Assembly: GCA_030407085.1 (NCBI GenBank)
Contig: CM059587.1
Span: forward strand, 99,691,001-99,755,000
Source: Trichopria drosophilae
Lineage: Eukaryota > Arthropoda > Insecta > Hymenoptera > Diapriidae
Direction of reading: 5' to 3'
DNA length: 64,000 nucleotides
The position numbers and the translations under genes were made by a program. The notes beneath the pieces are model-generated. The model made no database searches. It saw only the letters and a program-made list of their open reading frames with translations, and was not told the origin of the DNA. Shown piece after piece: positions 13,400 to 25,000 of this stretch; the first letter of the stretch is position 1; the number at the start of each line of letters is the position of its first letter.

Positions 13400-13860
13400 C
13401 AATTGGATCGAGATGAAACTCGGTACATGGGGGTTTTTGAGGTCGCTGATTACGAATCTGTCATTAGATTTTGGAAATTCAAAATGGCGGATCCAATATG
13501 ACTGACCAAAATGTAAAAAGTTGCTTGATCCAGATGAAACTGGGTACTCGGGGGTTTTTGGGGTCGCTGATTACGAATCTGAACTCAAATTTTGAAAATT
13601 CAAAATGGCGGAATCAAGATGGCCTTCAGAAATGTAAAAAGTTATATGATCCAGATGAAATTGGGTACTCAGGGGTTTTTGAGGTCGCTGATTACAAATC
13701 TGAGTTCAGATTTTGGAAATTCAAAATGGTGGATTCAATATGGCCGACCAAAATAAAAATTTAATGGATCGAGATGAAACTGGGTACTCGGGGGTTTTCG
13801 AGGTCGCTGATTACGTATCTGAACTCAGATATTGAAAATTCTAACTGTCAGATCCACGAG
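13400..13860 (+). repeat. Left piggyBac subterminal array, four ~120-bp units
   Basis: The word ATGAAACTxGGTAC recurs at 13413, 13534, 13655 and 13774 (spacing 121, 121, 119). Each unit also holds GGTCGCTGATTACGAATCTG and AAATTCAAAATGGCGGA. Unit identity is moderate. Open frames across it are only repeat translations. Confidence 0.85.
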
Positions 13861-13959
13861 GCGCTTACAAATTGAAATATTACTGGATTTTGTACTACGA
13901 ACCGCGCTCAGTTGACTCCAGAGACACGAACGTGGACGTGGCGGTTATTGTCTGCATTT

Positions 13960-14100
13960 TTTTATTTGTTTTTTTTTCTTTTTTCATTTTATTGTTTTTT
14001 TTTATTTTATTTTTTTTTTTTTAATTTTATTGTTTTTTTTCATTTTATTGTTTTTTTTTCTTTTTTTCATTTTATTGTTTTTTTTTGTTGGTTTTTTCTA
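13960..14100 (-). repeat. T-rich microsatellite-like tract after the transposase stop
   Basis: On the minus strand this reads as runs of A broken by repeated CAATAAAAT. It follows the transposase stop and so supplies several overlapping AATAAA-type poly(A) signals. Confidence 0.5.
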
Positions 14101-14117
14101 ACTTATATTCTAAAAAA

Positions 14118-15758
14118 TTATGTATGATACTCGAAGAAACAATTTCTGTCTTCCCTTATGCAGAGAGGCACATCGCAAGTACTGCAATAAAATTTAGTTC
14201 TTTGACGTGTTGTTTTAGTACTGCACAGACAGCAACGTCTCAATGTCTTTGACACTAAAGGCATGTGAGCAGATTGAGTGCGCCTTATTTCAATAGATAC
14301 CTGAGGCTTGCTGGTTACTTTAGCAATAGATTTTCCTGTGCATTTTCTACCTTTTTTTGTCGGAGAATGATCAGCAACTAGTTGATCAATCAAATTTAAT
14401 CTGAAGCATAACGATTGCAAAGCATGTTTCACATTTATTTGTTTGTGAATAATGAACGCATTTATTACAGATAAATCTACAAAATGCCAGAATATGCGGT
14501 GCCACCATTTCTTTGATTTTCTATCAATTTTATAAGTTGATACAAGATGGTCGGATCTATCAACATATCCCATATTTTTTTGGTAATCCGAGCACATAAC
14601 TGGGCAATTTATAGTTTTTGCTGATCCATCTTTTTGTGTCCTTTTTGTTTCGGTAACTTCGTTAGGATCATGATAGTTTGATAAAAAGAAGACAGCTTTT
14701 TTGTCCATCCATTTGATCCAACTAATTCCATTACCACAAGTACGGTATTCATATTGCCCACGATCCATTTTTTTATCAGGAATCTCACTTTTTGGTAAAC
14801 CTTTTCTATTACTACGAACTGTACCACATGCGAAAATTTTATCTTTTTTCAAATCTTTCATCAGATCAAAACCAGTAAAGTAATTGTCAAAAAATACATG
14901 ATGATTTTTCCCAACTAAGTTACGCGTCAAATCTTTGACAACACGTGCACCTAGTAGTTTTTCAGCACTTTCAGCTTTACCTGTATACATTTGAAATTCG
15001 CATACGTATCGTGATGAGTCTGCGCGCACCCAAAGTTTATATCCGCGTTTTACGGGCTTGTTTGGCATGAATTGTTTCATACTACTGCGGCCTTTGAACT
15101 TGATCATAGACTCGTCAACAGATTGATTTTCACTTGGGTTCCAACAGTTTTTGTAAGTTTCCGTTAGTTTATCTAATAACGGTCTAATCTTGTATAATTT
15201 ATCATAGTTATGATCTCCTTTCTTTGGTTCCTGACTGTTGTCGGATAAGTGTAAATGGGTCAGGAAAAAACCGAATCGATGTACTGTCATCAATTTGCTT
15301 ACGTACGAATCATTCAATTTCGGATCTGTCGACCAAAAATGACGATAAGAGGGGGATTTTTTAACACCCATCAAAATATTAATTGCAAAAAATATTAATA
15401 GTTCCTCTTTGGTTATCGGTTTACCTTTACTTTTCGATTGTCTTATATATAGGTTCGTTTCATCAACAATTAAATCTAATAGATCATTAGGAAACAAACA
15501 TAAAAATATATCCAAAGGTGTGGTTGCATTGTCTGGAATATTTGGACCGAATGGTTCAGCGAATGGAAGATCATCTCTGGTTTTTCCATCCTTAGTCCAC
15601 TTATCATTATCTCTAAAATCTGTAGAATTATCATCAGAACATGCCGAATCACAATAATTTGAATCATCCGATTCACTTTCTGAATCAACTTCAAGGTCAG
15701 AATCACATAATCCATCAACAGATTCAGAGTCGCTAGGGATTTCAGCGATTTCAACCAT
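14118..15758 (-). CDS. piggyBac transposase (DDE_Tnp_1_7), intact
   Basis: A 546-residue cut-and-paste transposase encoded by one uninterrupted exon, acting at TTAA sites in the nucleus. The N-terminus is acidic (DSESESDDSN around residues 25-34). The catalytic acidic residues appear as D215 in SVDESMIKFKGR, D291 in FFDNYFTG and D400 in MGYVDRSD, corresponding to the DDD triad of piggyBac. A conserved KKWWHRIFWHF motif is at about 416-426. The C-terminus is a Cys-rich domain (C509, C510, C512, C525, C528, C533, C540), as in piggyBac. Length is slightly below the 594 aa of the cabbage looper protein. No frameshift or stop is seen. Confidence 0.95.
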   Translation of the reverse strand: MVEIAEIPSDSESVDGLCDSDLEVDSESESDDSNYCDSACSDDNSTDFRDNDKWTKDGKTRDDLPFAEPFGPNIPDNATTPLDIFLCLFPNDLLDLIVDETNLYIRQSKSKGKPITKEELLIFFAINILMGVKKSPSYRHFWSTDPKLNDSYVSKLMTVHRFGFFLTHLHLSDNSQEPKKGDHNYDKLYKIRPLLDKLTETYKNCWNPSENQSVDESMIKFKGRSSMKQFMPNKPVKRGYKLWVRADSSRYVCEFQMYTGKAESAEKLLGARVVKDLTRNLVGKNHHVFFDNYFTGFDLMKDLKKDKIFACGTVRSNRKGLPKSEIPDKKMDRGQYEYRTCGNGISWIKWMDKKAVFFLSNYHDPNEVTETKRTQKDGSAKTINCPVMCSDYQKNMGYVDRSDHLVSTYKIDRKSKKWWHRIFWHFVDLSVINAFIIHKQINVKHALQSLCFRLNLIDQLVADHSPTKKGRKCTGKSIAKVTSKPQVSIEIRRTQSAHMPLVSKTLRRCCLCSTKTTRQRTKFYCSTCDVPLCIREDRNCFFEYHT

Positions 15759-16099
15759 ACTTGACAGATATTACAAGTTCTTTTTTTAAATTCTATAAAT
15801 ATATAAAATATAATAAATAATATTGACTAATACTCATAAAAACAAAAGGCGGAGAATTATGCGATGAACACAAAGAAGCGTTCCTATTTACGAATCCACT
15901 AGCCCGCCACTCAAACGTGATCTCTATCGTGAAAGACGTAATTTGCACAGGCAAAACCAGAAAGATCGAACTGTTCGAGGTCGCTCTATTCATAGTTTCG
16001 CTCGACTCATTTCGCTTGCGAGAAACGAAATTCAGAGTACAGGTAATGTCAGTAGCGTAATCGTACACGCACTACAGATTTCCACATTTTATGAAATAT

Positions 16100-16845
16100 G
16101 ATATATAAAGGTTTTTGGGGTCGCTGATTACGAATCTGAGCTCAGATTTTGGAAATTCAAAATGGTGGATCCAATATGGCCGACCAAAATGCAAAAACAT
16201 ATTGGATCGAGATGAAACTGGGTACTCGGGGATTTTTGAGGTCGCTGATTACGAATCTGAGCTCAGATTTTGGAAATTCAAAATGGTGGATCCAACATGG
16301 CCGACCAAAATGCAAAACATACTGGATCGAGATGAAACTGGGTACTCGGGGATTTTTGAGGTCGCTGATTACGAATCTGAGCTCAGATTTTGGAAATTCA
16401 AAATGGTGGATCCAATATGGCCGACCAAAATGCAAAAACATCCTGGATCGAGATGAAACTGGGTACTCGGGGATTTTTGAGGTCGCTGATTACGAATCTG
16501 AGCTCAGATTTTGGAAATTCAAAATGGCGGAATTAAGATAGCCGTCAAAAATATAAAAATTACCTGATGAAAGTGGATACTTGAGTTTTTGGGGTCGCTG
16601 ATTACGAATATGAATTCAGATATAAAAATTTTAGTTTTTCAGATTTTGAATTTTCAAAATCTGAGTTCAGATTCGTAATCAGCGACCCCAAAAACCCCAG
16701 AGTACCCAGTTTCATCTGGATCAAGCAACTTTTTACATTTGGGTCGGCCATATTGGATCCGCCATTTTGCATTTCCAAAATCTGAGTTCAGATTCGTAAT
16801 CAGCGACCCCAAAAACCCCCGAGTACCCAGTTTCATGAAAAATGG
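16100..16845. repeat. Right piggyBac subterminal array, direct units then two inverted units
   Basis: Direct units share phase words at 16212, 16332 and 16453 (spacing 120 and 121) and are nearly identical. After 16,620 the same unit appears inverted, with CAGCGACCCCAAAAACCCC at about 16,680 and 16,802. The inverted units can pair with the left array, extending the terminal inversion. Confidence 0.85.
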
Positions 16846-16861
16846 TTCATCAGAAAAATGT

Positions 16862-16874
16862 GTACCGCAAAGGG
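16862..16874 (-). repeat. piggyBac right terminal inverted repeat
   Basis: GTACCGCAAAGGG, directly before TTAA, is the perfect partner of 13162-13174. Confidence 0.93.
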
Positions 16875-16878
16875 TTAA

Positions 16879-19800
16879 GGAATAAAAAATTGGACCATTT
16901 AATTTTAGAAAAACTAACTAAACATTTCACTAATAAATAAACCAATTTAAGTATAATACGATATATGTCCTATTAAAGAAGTTTTAATTACATATTTTTG
17001 TTTATAATATAGTTTAATCTCGTTTCTGGATAATATTTCATACTACATTAATGTAATAAGAACTGGAGATTATTAAAAACCAGCAATGAAAAGCACTATT
17101 TGTTTTAAATCTTCAAAAGATGACTGAAAATTAATCAAGGCAATAAATAGTTATCTGACAAGAGAATATAACAAGCAAAACGTTTCTTCCTCGATATAAT
17201 ATCCACGATAGAATTAGCGGGGCCATTAGTCGCGTTTAATGTTGCGTTAAGTCACCCTAAGTAATATAATTCTAAACGCCAGCCTCATTATAAATCCATT
17301 AAAATTAGTCATATGTTATCTTTTATTTACTCTCCATATGGACACGACTTTCCGATAACTTTGGCAAAATCATAGTTATTAACTTTGCAAATAGTTGGAT
17401 TAAAACTTATCTGTACTAATTAATGTCCAACATGACATTTCACTAATAAGTGACTACAATGTAGTCAACAGTGGGAGATTTCATTCGCAGAGATTAAATT
17501 GGTGGAAGTGATTAAGTTAGGGGAGAATCTTCCCTGTTTATTTATACGCCATTAAGTCTTATTTTGATAAGTTCTACATTTTGGGCAATCGGTGTATCTT
17601 TTTAATTAGCTTATTAGGAAGTTTTTAATAATTTTGTGTTTTATTATTATTGTAGGAAGACAAGTAAATAAAATATGATTTATATTATAAAGGAATATTT
17701 TTAAAAGGTTTTTGAATATGTGGAATTTAGTCACATAAGTTGCTTTTTTTTAATTTAGGTGTGATTACTTTCTAATTTAATTTAATAAATGGTTAAGTAG
17801 GGTATTGTTTATCAATGAATTCTGACTTGATTAATTTTATTCTCTGCAAATATTAATTAATTATGAAATATTAACTCTACTAAATACTAACTCTAAAATA
17901 TGAAAAATCTAAACTAATTCAAATAGTATCTATATATTTTCTTCTAATACAGTATAAACTAATTAGTATAATGTATGGACGTAGATAATACTGTTTAAAC
18001 AGTCATCGCTAGGATTTAATTAGTATTTTACTATTTATTAATGAAAGTTATTATTAACTGTATTATTTAATACATATTTAATACATAAATAACTTTTCGC
18101 TGTTATTTACTAAATCTGAACTAGGGAAAACTACTAATCAAGGCGAAAATTGACGGTTATTAATTGAATTAGTAATAAAGAGTAAACAGGCCACTAATTA
18201 AAAGTTCTACTAATTTCTAATTGGTCATTGTATTACCTTATTACTAAACTGAGTAAATTGTACTTATGAATTAGAAGTTTTTACTAAAGACTTAATGGAT
18301 ATTGGCAATGGATTAGTAGATTTTACTAATGAACGAGTAGTTTTTTACGCATTATTAGTAAACACAATTACTAATTCAATATTAGAGTCCGACTTTTCAC
18401 ACATTGATTAGTAGTTTTTTTACTAATTCGAATTTAAAGTATATAAAACATCTAGAAATCATCCAATATGAATTAGTAAATGATAATATTCAATTCTTTG
18501 TTACCAAATGACTAATACGCGAGCATGTAGTAGATCGTATGTGACTATAAAACCTGAATTGACTAATTAAATAGTAGTCTTTTACTTGCTATATTAAATA
18601 TTACTGACTTAGTAAACCCCTTTTCATTATGACAGTGGCAAAAATAGTAACTGAGATTTAGAAAGAATAATTATCTAAAAATTAAAAAAAAATGCCCAAA
18701 TGGATTAGCTACTAGCTAACTAATAGATAATCTACTTCGAATTCTAAGTGATAATGACTAAAAACTACTATTTAATTAGTAAAATTTTCTTTCTCTAAAG
18801 TAAATTTTAATTTGTTGTTATTTAAAATGATTGAACAACATCAATTGGCAAATTAATATTAGTTAATTTGTTCACAGTATAAACCAATGCTATTTGAATT
18901 AGTGTCACACTAAAAGTAAATTATTATTTTACTCTTTATTCAATTTAAATTAAGTAAGTAAGTAGATTGGTGAAATATAATTGTATTAGACATCGATTTG
19001 TTACAAACTCTTAAAACATTTTTTCTATATAATAAATCACGTGACTAATTTGAAAAAGTAAATTTAGTTCGTATTTTACTGTGGACTACTTTAGATTAGA
19101 CAAATACAAAGGTAAAGAATATTTTATGATTATTACTAGACTATACAAAATTTTTGAACTTTCCCTGAAAAATTTTTATGAAATTCTTTATTTCAAATAT
19201 GGTTTAAGTTGTTAGTAACAGTTTAGTCATCATATTTATGGAAAATATTAACGCTACTGTTTTTTCGACTGTTTTAACTGTGATTATCTACAGATCGTAA
19301 GACTTGAGGCTAATCGTAAGGCTAAAGCCATATTAGTAGATTTTAGTATTCTTTCTAAAAATGCCTAATAAAATCTAAATTTTACAAAATCTTGAAAACA
19401 CGTCTGGTATCGCTGTACTAATGGGTTGCAGGCCTACTAACCAGCCTAGATTCATACGCTACATAAGACTAAAAAGAGTTTGGTAAAGTTAAGGCCCTTA
19501 CTAGTCGAAACTTATCCAGTGAATGGAAGTAGAGTCTTGTAATCTATTTTTATATTTTCGGTTCGCCACACTAGTAAATCTTGTGGTTTATTTTTACGCC
19601 CGGTGGTATTATACGTATGGTTAGTATTCGAGGGCTATTTCTTACGGGTGTCGACTAAATCCGTTCGTTTTCTTCACACTTCATTTATGGAGAGTCTAAA
19701 CATTCTCGTGTCGTTTCAAGAGCGTATCGATTCTAGCACTTTCGTCTTGTTTGCTTTCGAACTCGTCTGACCTTCGTCCTGTCGTTACTCTCAAATACAT

Positions 19801-20100
19801 GTGGTTTAGCCCCAAATTAAAATAAGAGAACAGCATCGTGAAAGTTATATGGTCTAATATAATCTGTCTGGACCGACTAAGAAGAATTTGCTAATTTCAC
19901 CTATATTTTATCTTTACAAAAATGGGTCTTATTCATTTTTCATTTCCCTTCTCATATTAAGTTTTTTAATATCAATGGATATATTATACTTTAATTTTGT
20001 TACTTATTACCATCTTAATTATATTGTAGATGAACCGCAAAAAAAGGTGTCTTTATGCGCCACTTTCGTTGTTTTTTGTTGTTTCAGGCGCTAAATCAAG
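16879..20100. other. AT-rich DNA, TACTAAT-rich at 17.8-19.4 kb
   Basis: No ORF or exon is supportable. TACTAAT/ATTAGTA words recur throughout 17.8-19.4 kb. The block at 19,400-19,800 is richer in GC without an open frame and could be regulatory. Confidence 0.35.
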
Positions 20101-20150
20101 GTTAGGTTAGGTTAGGTTAGGTTAGGTTAGGTTAGGTTAGGTTAGGTTAG
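20101..20150 (+). repeat. Interstitial telomeric repeat, (GTTAG)10
   Basis: Ten perfect copies of GTTAG, a rotation of the insect telomere unit TTAGG, lie inside ordinary unique sequence. No subtelomeric context is visible. It is consistent with break repair using telomerase or with replication-slippage growth of a short seed. Confidence 0.95.
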
Positions 20151-21617
20151 ATTTCTTCAAGATCACAAAAAAATACGATACCTTTGAAATTTGCTTGTTT
20201 TTACTTTATTTTACTTTAGTAAACTGTTTTTTTAACACTCAACGATTGCACAAATGACAAATTAATCGTTATTCAATTATCGAAAGTTGATGCCTATGAA
20301 AAGAAGTAAAAAAAATAGGTTATGATAGCTATCGGGACGAAAGTTACCGAATATTCCCGATGACACTCGAAGTCTTCGATTTGCCAGTATTTCAACACAA
20401 AAACGTCCGAAATTAGCCTAATGACTTCAATGTCGACACTTTTTCCATCTGCATTACATGTCTCAGACTGTGAGACCCAAAAATCTCCTGTTTACGATCA
20501 ATAAACGGAAATGATGTGTCAAGTTTTGAAGCACTTTGCATCGAAGGTATTTTAAGACGTTTATTCCTGTTTTCAAGTGCCTATGCTAATGTCTTTAAAT
20601 ATGAAGTTTAAAAGACACGAGATGTTCCTCTTGTTATGAAGTTACTGCAACAAAAAAACAATAACTTGGCGAGCGACAATCACCCATGGGTCGCAAAATG
20701 CAATTTTGCGCCCTTACATACAAAAGTACTGTACAGTCCATTTAAACGGAATTTAAAAATAATCAATTCACATAATTTAGACAACTTTTTTTACTTGAAT
20801 GCAGTTTGACCATGAAATGATGATCTTAGCAAACGTAGGATCATTAAAAGTAGGACAAAAGTACTAAAATGTTACTCTAAAATTGATTTGTATTAGGCAG
20901 TGTCTCTATGCATGGTGGAAAAAATGTTTTTTCGTGGATTATTGGTTTGGAGAACCCTTGAAATGAAATACCAAGCCCAAAAGTGAAGGATTGCATGTGA
21001 CTCCTGAAAATTGTCTTTGAAGATGATGTTAATTATCGTCTAAATAAACTCCAATTGGTACTAACATGGTACCACAACTAGTCGTTAACTTTGTCATTAA
21101 TTTAATGGATACCATTTGGATGCTATTTTTCTCTAATATGTCCCGTTTGAAATGAGACTCCATCATTAGACATTTTGGAAATATGACTTCTAAATAATCT
21201 CTAATTTTCAATCAATAACATAGTACCGCGTCTAGTCATTAATTTTGTAATTAATTTCGTGTAAAATAATTTTGTTGTTGTTGAAAGGTCTTAATTTGAG
21301 TTTTATACTCCGGAACTTAAAAGGTCAAAATAACATTTTATAACAAAAATCTTACAAACCTTACAAACCATCCTGTTCCAAAATGGCCCTCTTGTTTGTC
21401 TATTTTGGAAACAATACACGTGAGATAATTTATACCCCAGATGACGTTGACATGAACTTTTTAACGTGATATGAAGCATGCATTTTTGTCAATACTAAAT
21501 TAATCCGACTAGTGCACTAAAACGAGAGCAAATAACCTATGAATTAAACTGAAATTAGCACGAAGAATGAGAAATGTGGGTCATTTTAAATTAATATATG
21601 TATAAGAATGATGCTGA
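20151..21617. other. Non-coding flank upstream of the DLGAP leader
   Basis: Mostly unique AT-rich DNA. A short near-repeat around 21,029-21,230 (ATGGTACCACAACTAGTCGT and ATAGTACCGCGTCTAGTCAT) was seen. There is no convincing gene. Confidence 0.35.
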
Positions 21618-21995
21618 ATGGCAATTTGCATGAAACCAAAAAAAAAAAAAAGATTACGGAATGAAAATAAAGGAATGAACAATCCTGGGCGCAGTGCATA
21701 CGAGAACCATATTGTCGGAGGGGAAGGAGGAGGAGGTGGAGGCGGCAGGAGCGACGAGGTGGCGGGCTTGGAAGAAGCCGGAAGCGGAAATTCCACGGTG
21801 ACGTTGTTGGTAGATGGTCGTAGCCCGGGTAGGGCCAGCCGCCGTACGAGGCCCCTGTCCCTGGCTGTCCAACCCCTCCATTATCATCGTCTGGACCCGG
21901 AGGCACCAACCCGGACGGCAGCCACCGCAGCCACGGCAGCTGCAGCACCCGCGATACCCGCCGCCGTCGCAGCCGTCATCCTCTCGCACTCGAAA
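21618..21995 (+). promoter_or_regulatory. GC-rich 5' leader of the DLGAP gene
   Basis: This is one of the few GC-rich islands in the window. It contains GGAGG/GGC repeats at 21,720-21,760 and GCA/GCC repeats at 21,915-21,975. All frames on both strands are partly open because stops are rare in such sequence. I read it as leader or proximal promoter ending at the ATG at 21996. An in-frame upstream ATG at 21618 leaves a longer N-terminus possible. Confidence 0.45.
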
Positions 21996-22062
21996 ATGAC
22001 CAGCCAAGAGAGCATCGGCAACTGCAGCCTCGACGTCGATCGATCCACTTCCGACCGATCAG
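21996..22062 (+). CDS. vlc: DLGAP coding exon 1 (start codon exon)
   Basis: The exon begins at an ATG in good insect context (CGAAAATGACC) and encodes MTSQESIGNCSLDVDRSTSD plus two residues. It ends at ATCAG|GTTGGC, a weak but usable donor, in phase 1. The next exon needs exactly phase 1, and the joined reading (…DRSGSLSEKTLHSL…) is smooth. The frame stays open upstream to another ATG at 21618, but that stretch is poly-Lys, poly-Gly and Ala-repeat sequence typical of a GC-rich leader, so I prefer the ATG at 21996. A longer N-terminus cannot be excluded. Confidence 0.6.
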
Positions 22063-25000
22063 GTTGGCATGCACGTTAAAAAAAAAAAAATCACCGACAC
22101 CCGCATGTCGATTTTTCGTTTTTCATGTACGTGTTTTTTACCCTCGCATCGCACACTCACACCCCCTGACAATCGTTGAGATATTTTGGGTTTTTGAGGA
22201 GCTCAGTCGATAAGGTAGTAATCTGTGCTAAAAAAGGACATTTAAAAGTACTATACCGATTTTTCAAAATTTTGGGATTATTAAGCTTTTTTCTAATTCG
22301 ATATCATGAAAATATCAAGGCGATTCGTAAATAATTGAACCAGAAATATTGGAAAAAGATCATTTTTAATTGTTTCTCAAAATAATCGTTTAGTTCTAAA
22401 TCAATCTTTTTAGTATTTTTTGGGAAATTGTGTATAGTGTTTAGAATAACCGCCACAGTGCTAGAATTTGCAAATATTGGTTGAGTCGTTACTATTTTAC
22501 ATTTTGTAGTGTAGGGTACTATGTTACCGACTGAGCTCTTTACAGCCAGCTAACGAAAATTAGTCGATAAGATAGTAATCTACAGTACAAAATGTGATTT
22601 AAAAATTAACTGAGGAGTTTCCTCAAAATTTGATCAATATAATACATTTTCTAATCACTACATATAATCTCTTGAGAAATATCCAGAAATTTCGACGAGA
22701 AGTTACCGATAATTATCAGAAATGAATAAAATTGATCTGAAAATTCTCGATCAATTCCCAATTAATTTCTTTAGTGTGTTTAGGATGCAGTGAATGCCAT
22801 TGTTAAAGAAAAAGAATTTTGAAAAAAAAACTTCTTTTTATTTTTTAGTGCAGAATACTACCTTATCGACAATCCTCTGTACCCCGTTAAAGGAGTTTTA
22901 AATCGAATCGGTCGGTAACGTCACACAAAATATTAAGCTTTAAGCGTAACATTGCGAGAATGACACGATTTTTTTAAAATTGACGTTATCGACAGATTCT
23001 ACAGTCCTTTAAGAGGGTCCTAAAATCCTGAATTGATAAGGTAGAAATCTATATATAAAAGCATAAATGAAAAATGAGTAAAACGGCTTCTCGAAATTCT
23101 GGCTCTGGAGCTGCAATTCCAACCAATATTAAGAATCCTACTAAATACCAAAGACCTTTATCGAGAATTGGCCACAAATTTTCGGAAATAGATGATTTTT
23201 GCTTATTTCCAACAATTTTCACTCAATTTTTGATGAATTTCGATGAAATTTTATAGGAAATCATGTATGATTTTTAGAATTGCATTTACAAACCCAGAAT
23301 TTTTAAAAATAGCTTCAATAATTTTTTCGTGATATTTTTCAATATAGATTACTACCTTATCGATCACTACCTTATCGATCGACGACTTGACTACACCCTT
23401 AAGGGGGTTATAAATTGGTCCGCCGGTAAGGTAGGAAATTTCACTAAAAAAACGTAAATAAAAGAAGACTTAATAATATTTTAAAAATTTGAGTTCTGTA
23501 GATGGAATTATAAGCACTGTAAACAGTTTTCTAGACAATAGCAAAGATATTAATTGAAAACTGACCGAGAATTTTCAGAAATAAATAATAATCACTTATT
23601 GTCGGTCAGTTCTCAATTAATTTCCTTGATATTTTCTAGGATACCTCATATAGTCTTCAAAATTGCCCTTAAAGAGCCCGAATTTTAAAAACGTTATTCA
23701 GTCATTTTTAATTGACGTTTTTTAGTGAAAATTCCTACCTTACCGGCGGACCTCTTTAGAATCCCCTTAAGGTCGATTTTCGCGAAGTGATGGATTATGG
23801 AGATTAATCGTAGTTTTTATTAGTTTACGCGTTGTAATTTGTTTTTCGTTCCTTCGCTTCGTGAAATTTCATGTTGAGTTGGCCCTTGCTTGAAAAAGTA
23901 CCGACACATTTGTTGTTTTCATTTTTGCATAAATAATGTCAACGATTGATTCAAATATTAGAAAATCCATGTTAATCAATGTTTCGAAGATAAAAGAAAT
24001 TCCATTAGATAAGAGCAATTACATTTATGTTCCTGTGAATAATAATACAAGTTTTTTTCTATATACTATGCGTAAAATTTGATTTTACGCACTAGTATCG
24101 AAAAATACTATTAAATTATTACTTTTTTTTGAAAAATCGACTATATGAGTCCAAAGTCGACTAGTTGGTTTACAATATAAACAAGTCATGAAGTTAATAC
24201 GGAATAAAGTAACGAATTCATGAGCATTCTCTTAGCTTAAAAATTTTAGCATTTTAAATTTAGTTATCGTTTATTATTTTATGTGTAAATTTTATTATGA
24301 AAGGATCAAAATTGTTGATACTTTTTTGAAATTATTCTCTCGACAAAGAAGCAGACCATTTTATCATCAAATGCTCACAGTGGTACCATTTTTACAGATG
24401 AATTAATATAAAATTAAACAGATGTTTAAAATTTCAAACGGCGCATCCAATATGGTGGACCAAAAATTGCAAATGTAAATCATCACAAAAATAGATACTT
24501 GATGGTTTTTGGGGTCCTTTAATACGATTCTGGCATCATATTTTTAAAAATTCAAAATGACGGATACAAAATGGCAGTTCAAACATTTTAAACTTAATGT
24601 GATTGGGTCTCGGGACCACTTATTGTCACTAATAGACAAAAATTTCCAGTTCGGAAAATCTGGAACCAGATTCGACATATTCAATGAATTTTGCTTTTTC
24701 AAAGCTAAATAATAGATTCATATTCAGCGACTCACTAAATCCTCAAGTTAATCATATTGGATTCGCATTATTGGAGTCGCCATTTTTAATTTTTTAAATG
24801 TATCATTGCTGCCATAATCTTTAGGCGATGAATTTAAAGTGTCATTTGTATAGATTATTATCAAATTATTATAACTGTAAGCAATTACAGGTTAAAAAAT
24901 ATCATTATGCTTCTAAAGTTTAACCATTTTTAATACTGAAAATAAATAAAAAATCAGAACTTTGCATAAAATATGAAAGAAATGACAAACAAAAGGACAA

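Larger units (their letters stand above)
13158..16878 (-). mobile_element. Complete piggyBac transposon with TTAA target duplication
   Basis: TTAA (13158-13161 and 16875-16878) flanks perfect 13-bp inverted ends CCCTTTGCGGTAC (13162-13174) and GTACCGCAAAGGG (16862-16874). The 3,713-bp element carries an intact transposase on the minus strand and subterminal arrays of a ~120-bp unit on both sides. Perfect ends, perfect target sites and an intact ORF suggest a young, possibly active copy. It lies in intergenic DNA or in the first intron of the long DLGAP transcript, if that transcript starts at 7 kb. Confidence 0.93.

Noticed and set aside
14118..15758. Several open frames overlapping the transposase on both strands (for example 14609-14827, 15409-15657, 15476-15754)
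   Set aside because: They overlap the piggyBac transposase in other frames and show no family features of their own.
16115..16541. Repetitive proteins of about 110-130 codons with WWIQ(Y/H)GRPKCK and FRFWKFKM motifs
   Set aside because: They are direct translations of the 120-bp repeat array. The frame stays open because the unit length is near a multiple of three.
21586..22007. Minus-strand Pro/Gly-rich open frames across the GC-rich leader (GLVPPGPDDDNGGVGQPGTG)
   Set aside because: GC-rich trinucleotide repeats leave every frame open. There is no fitting ATG or splice context, while the plus strand supplies a phase-consistent coding start at 21996.
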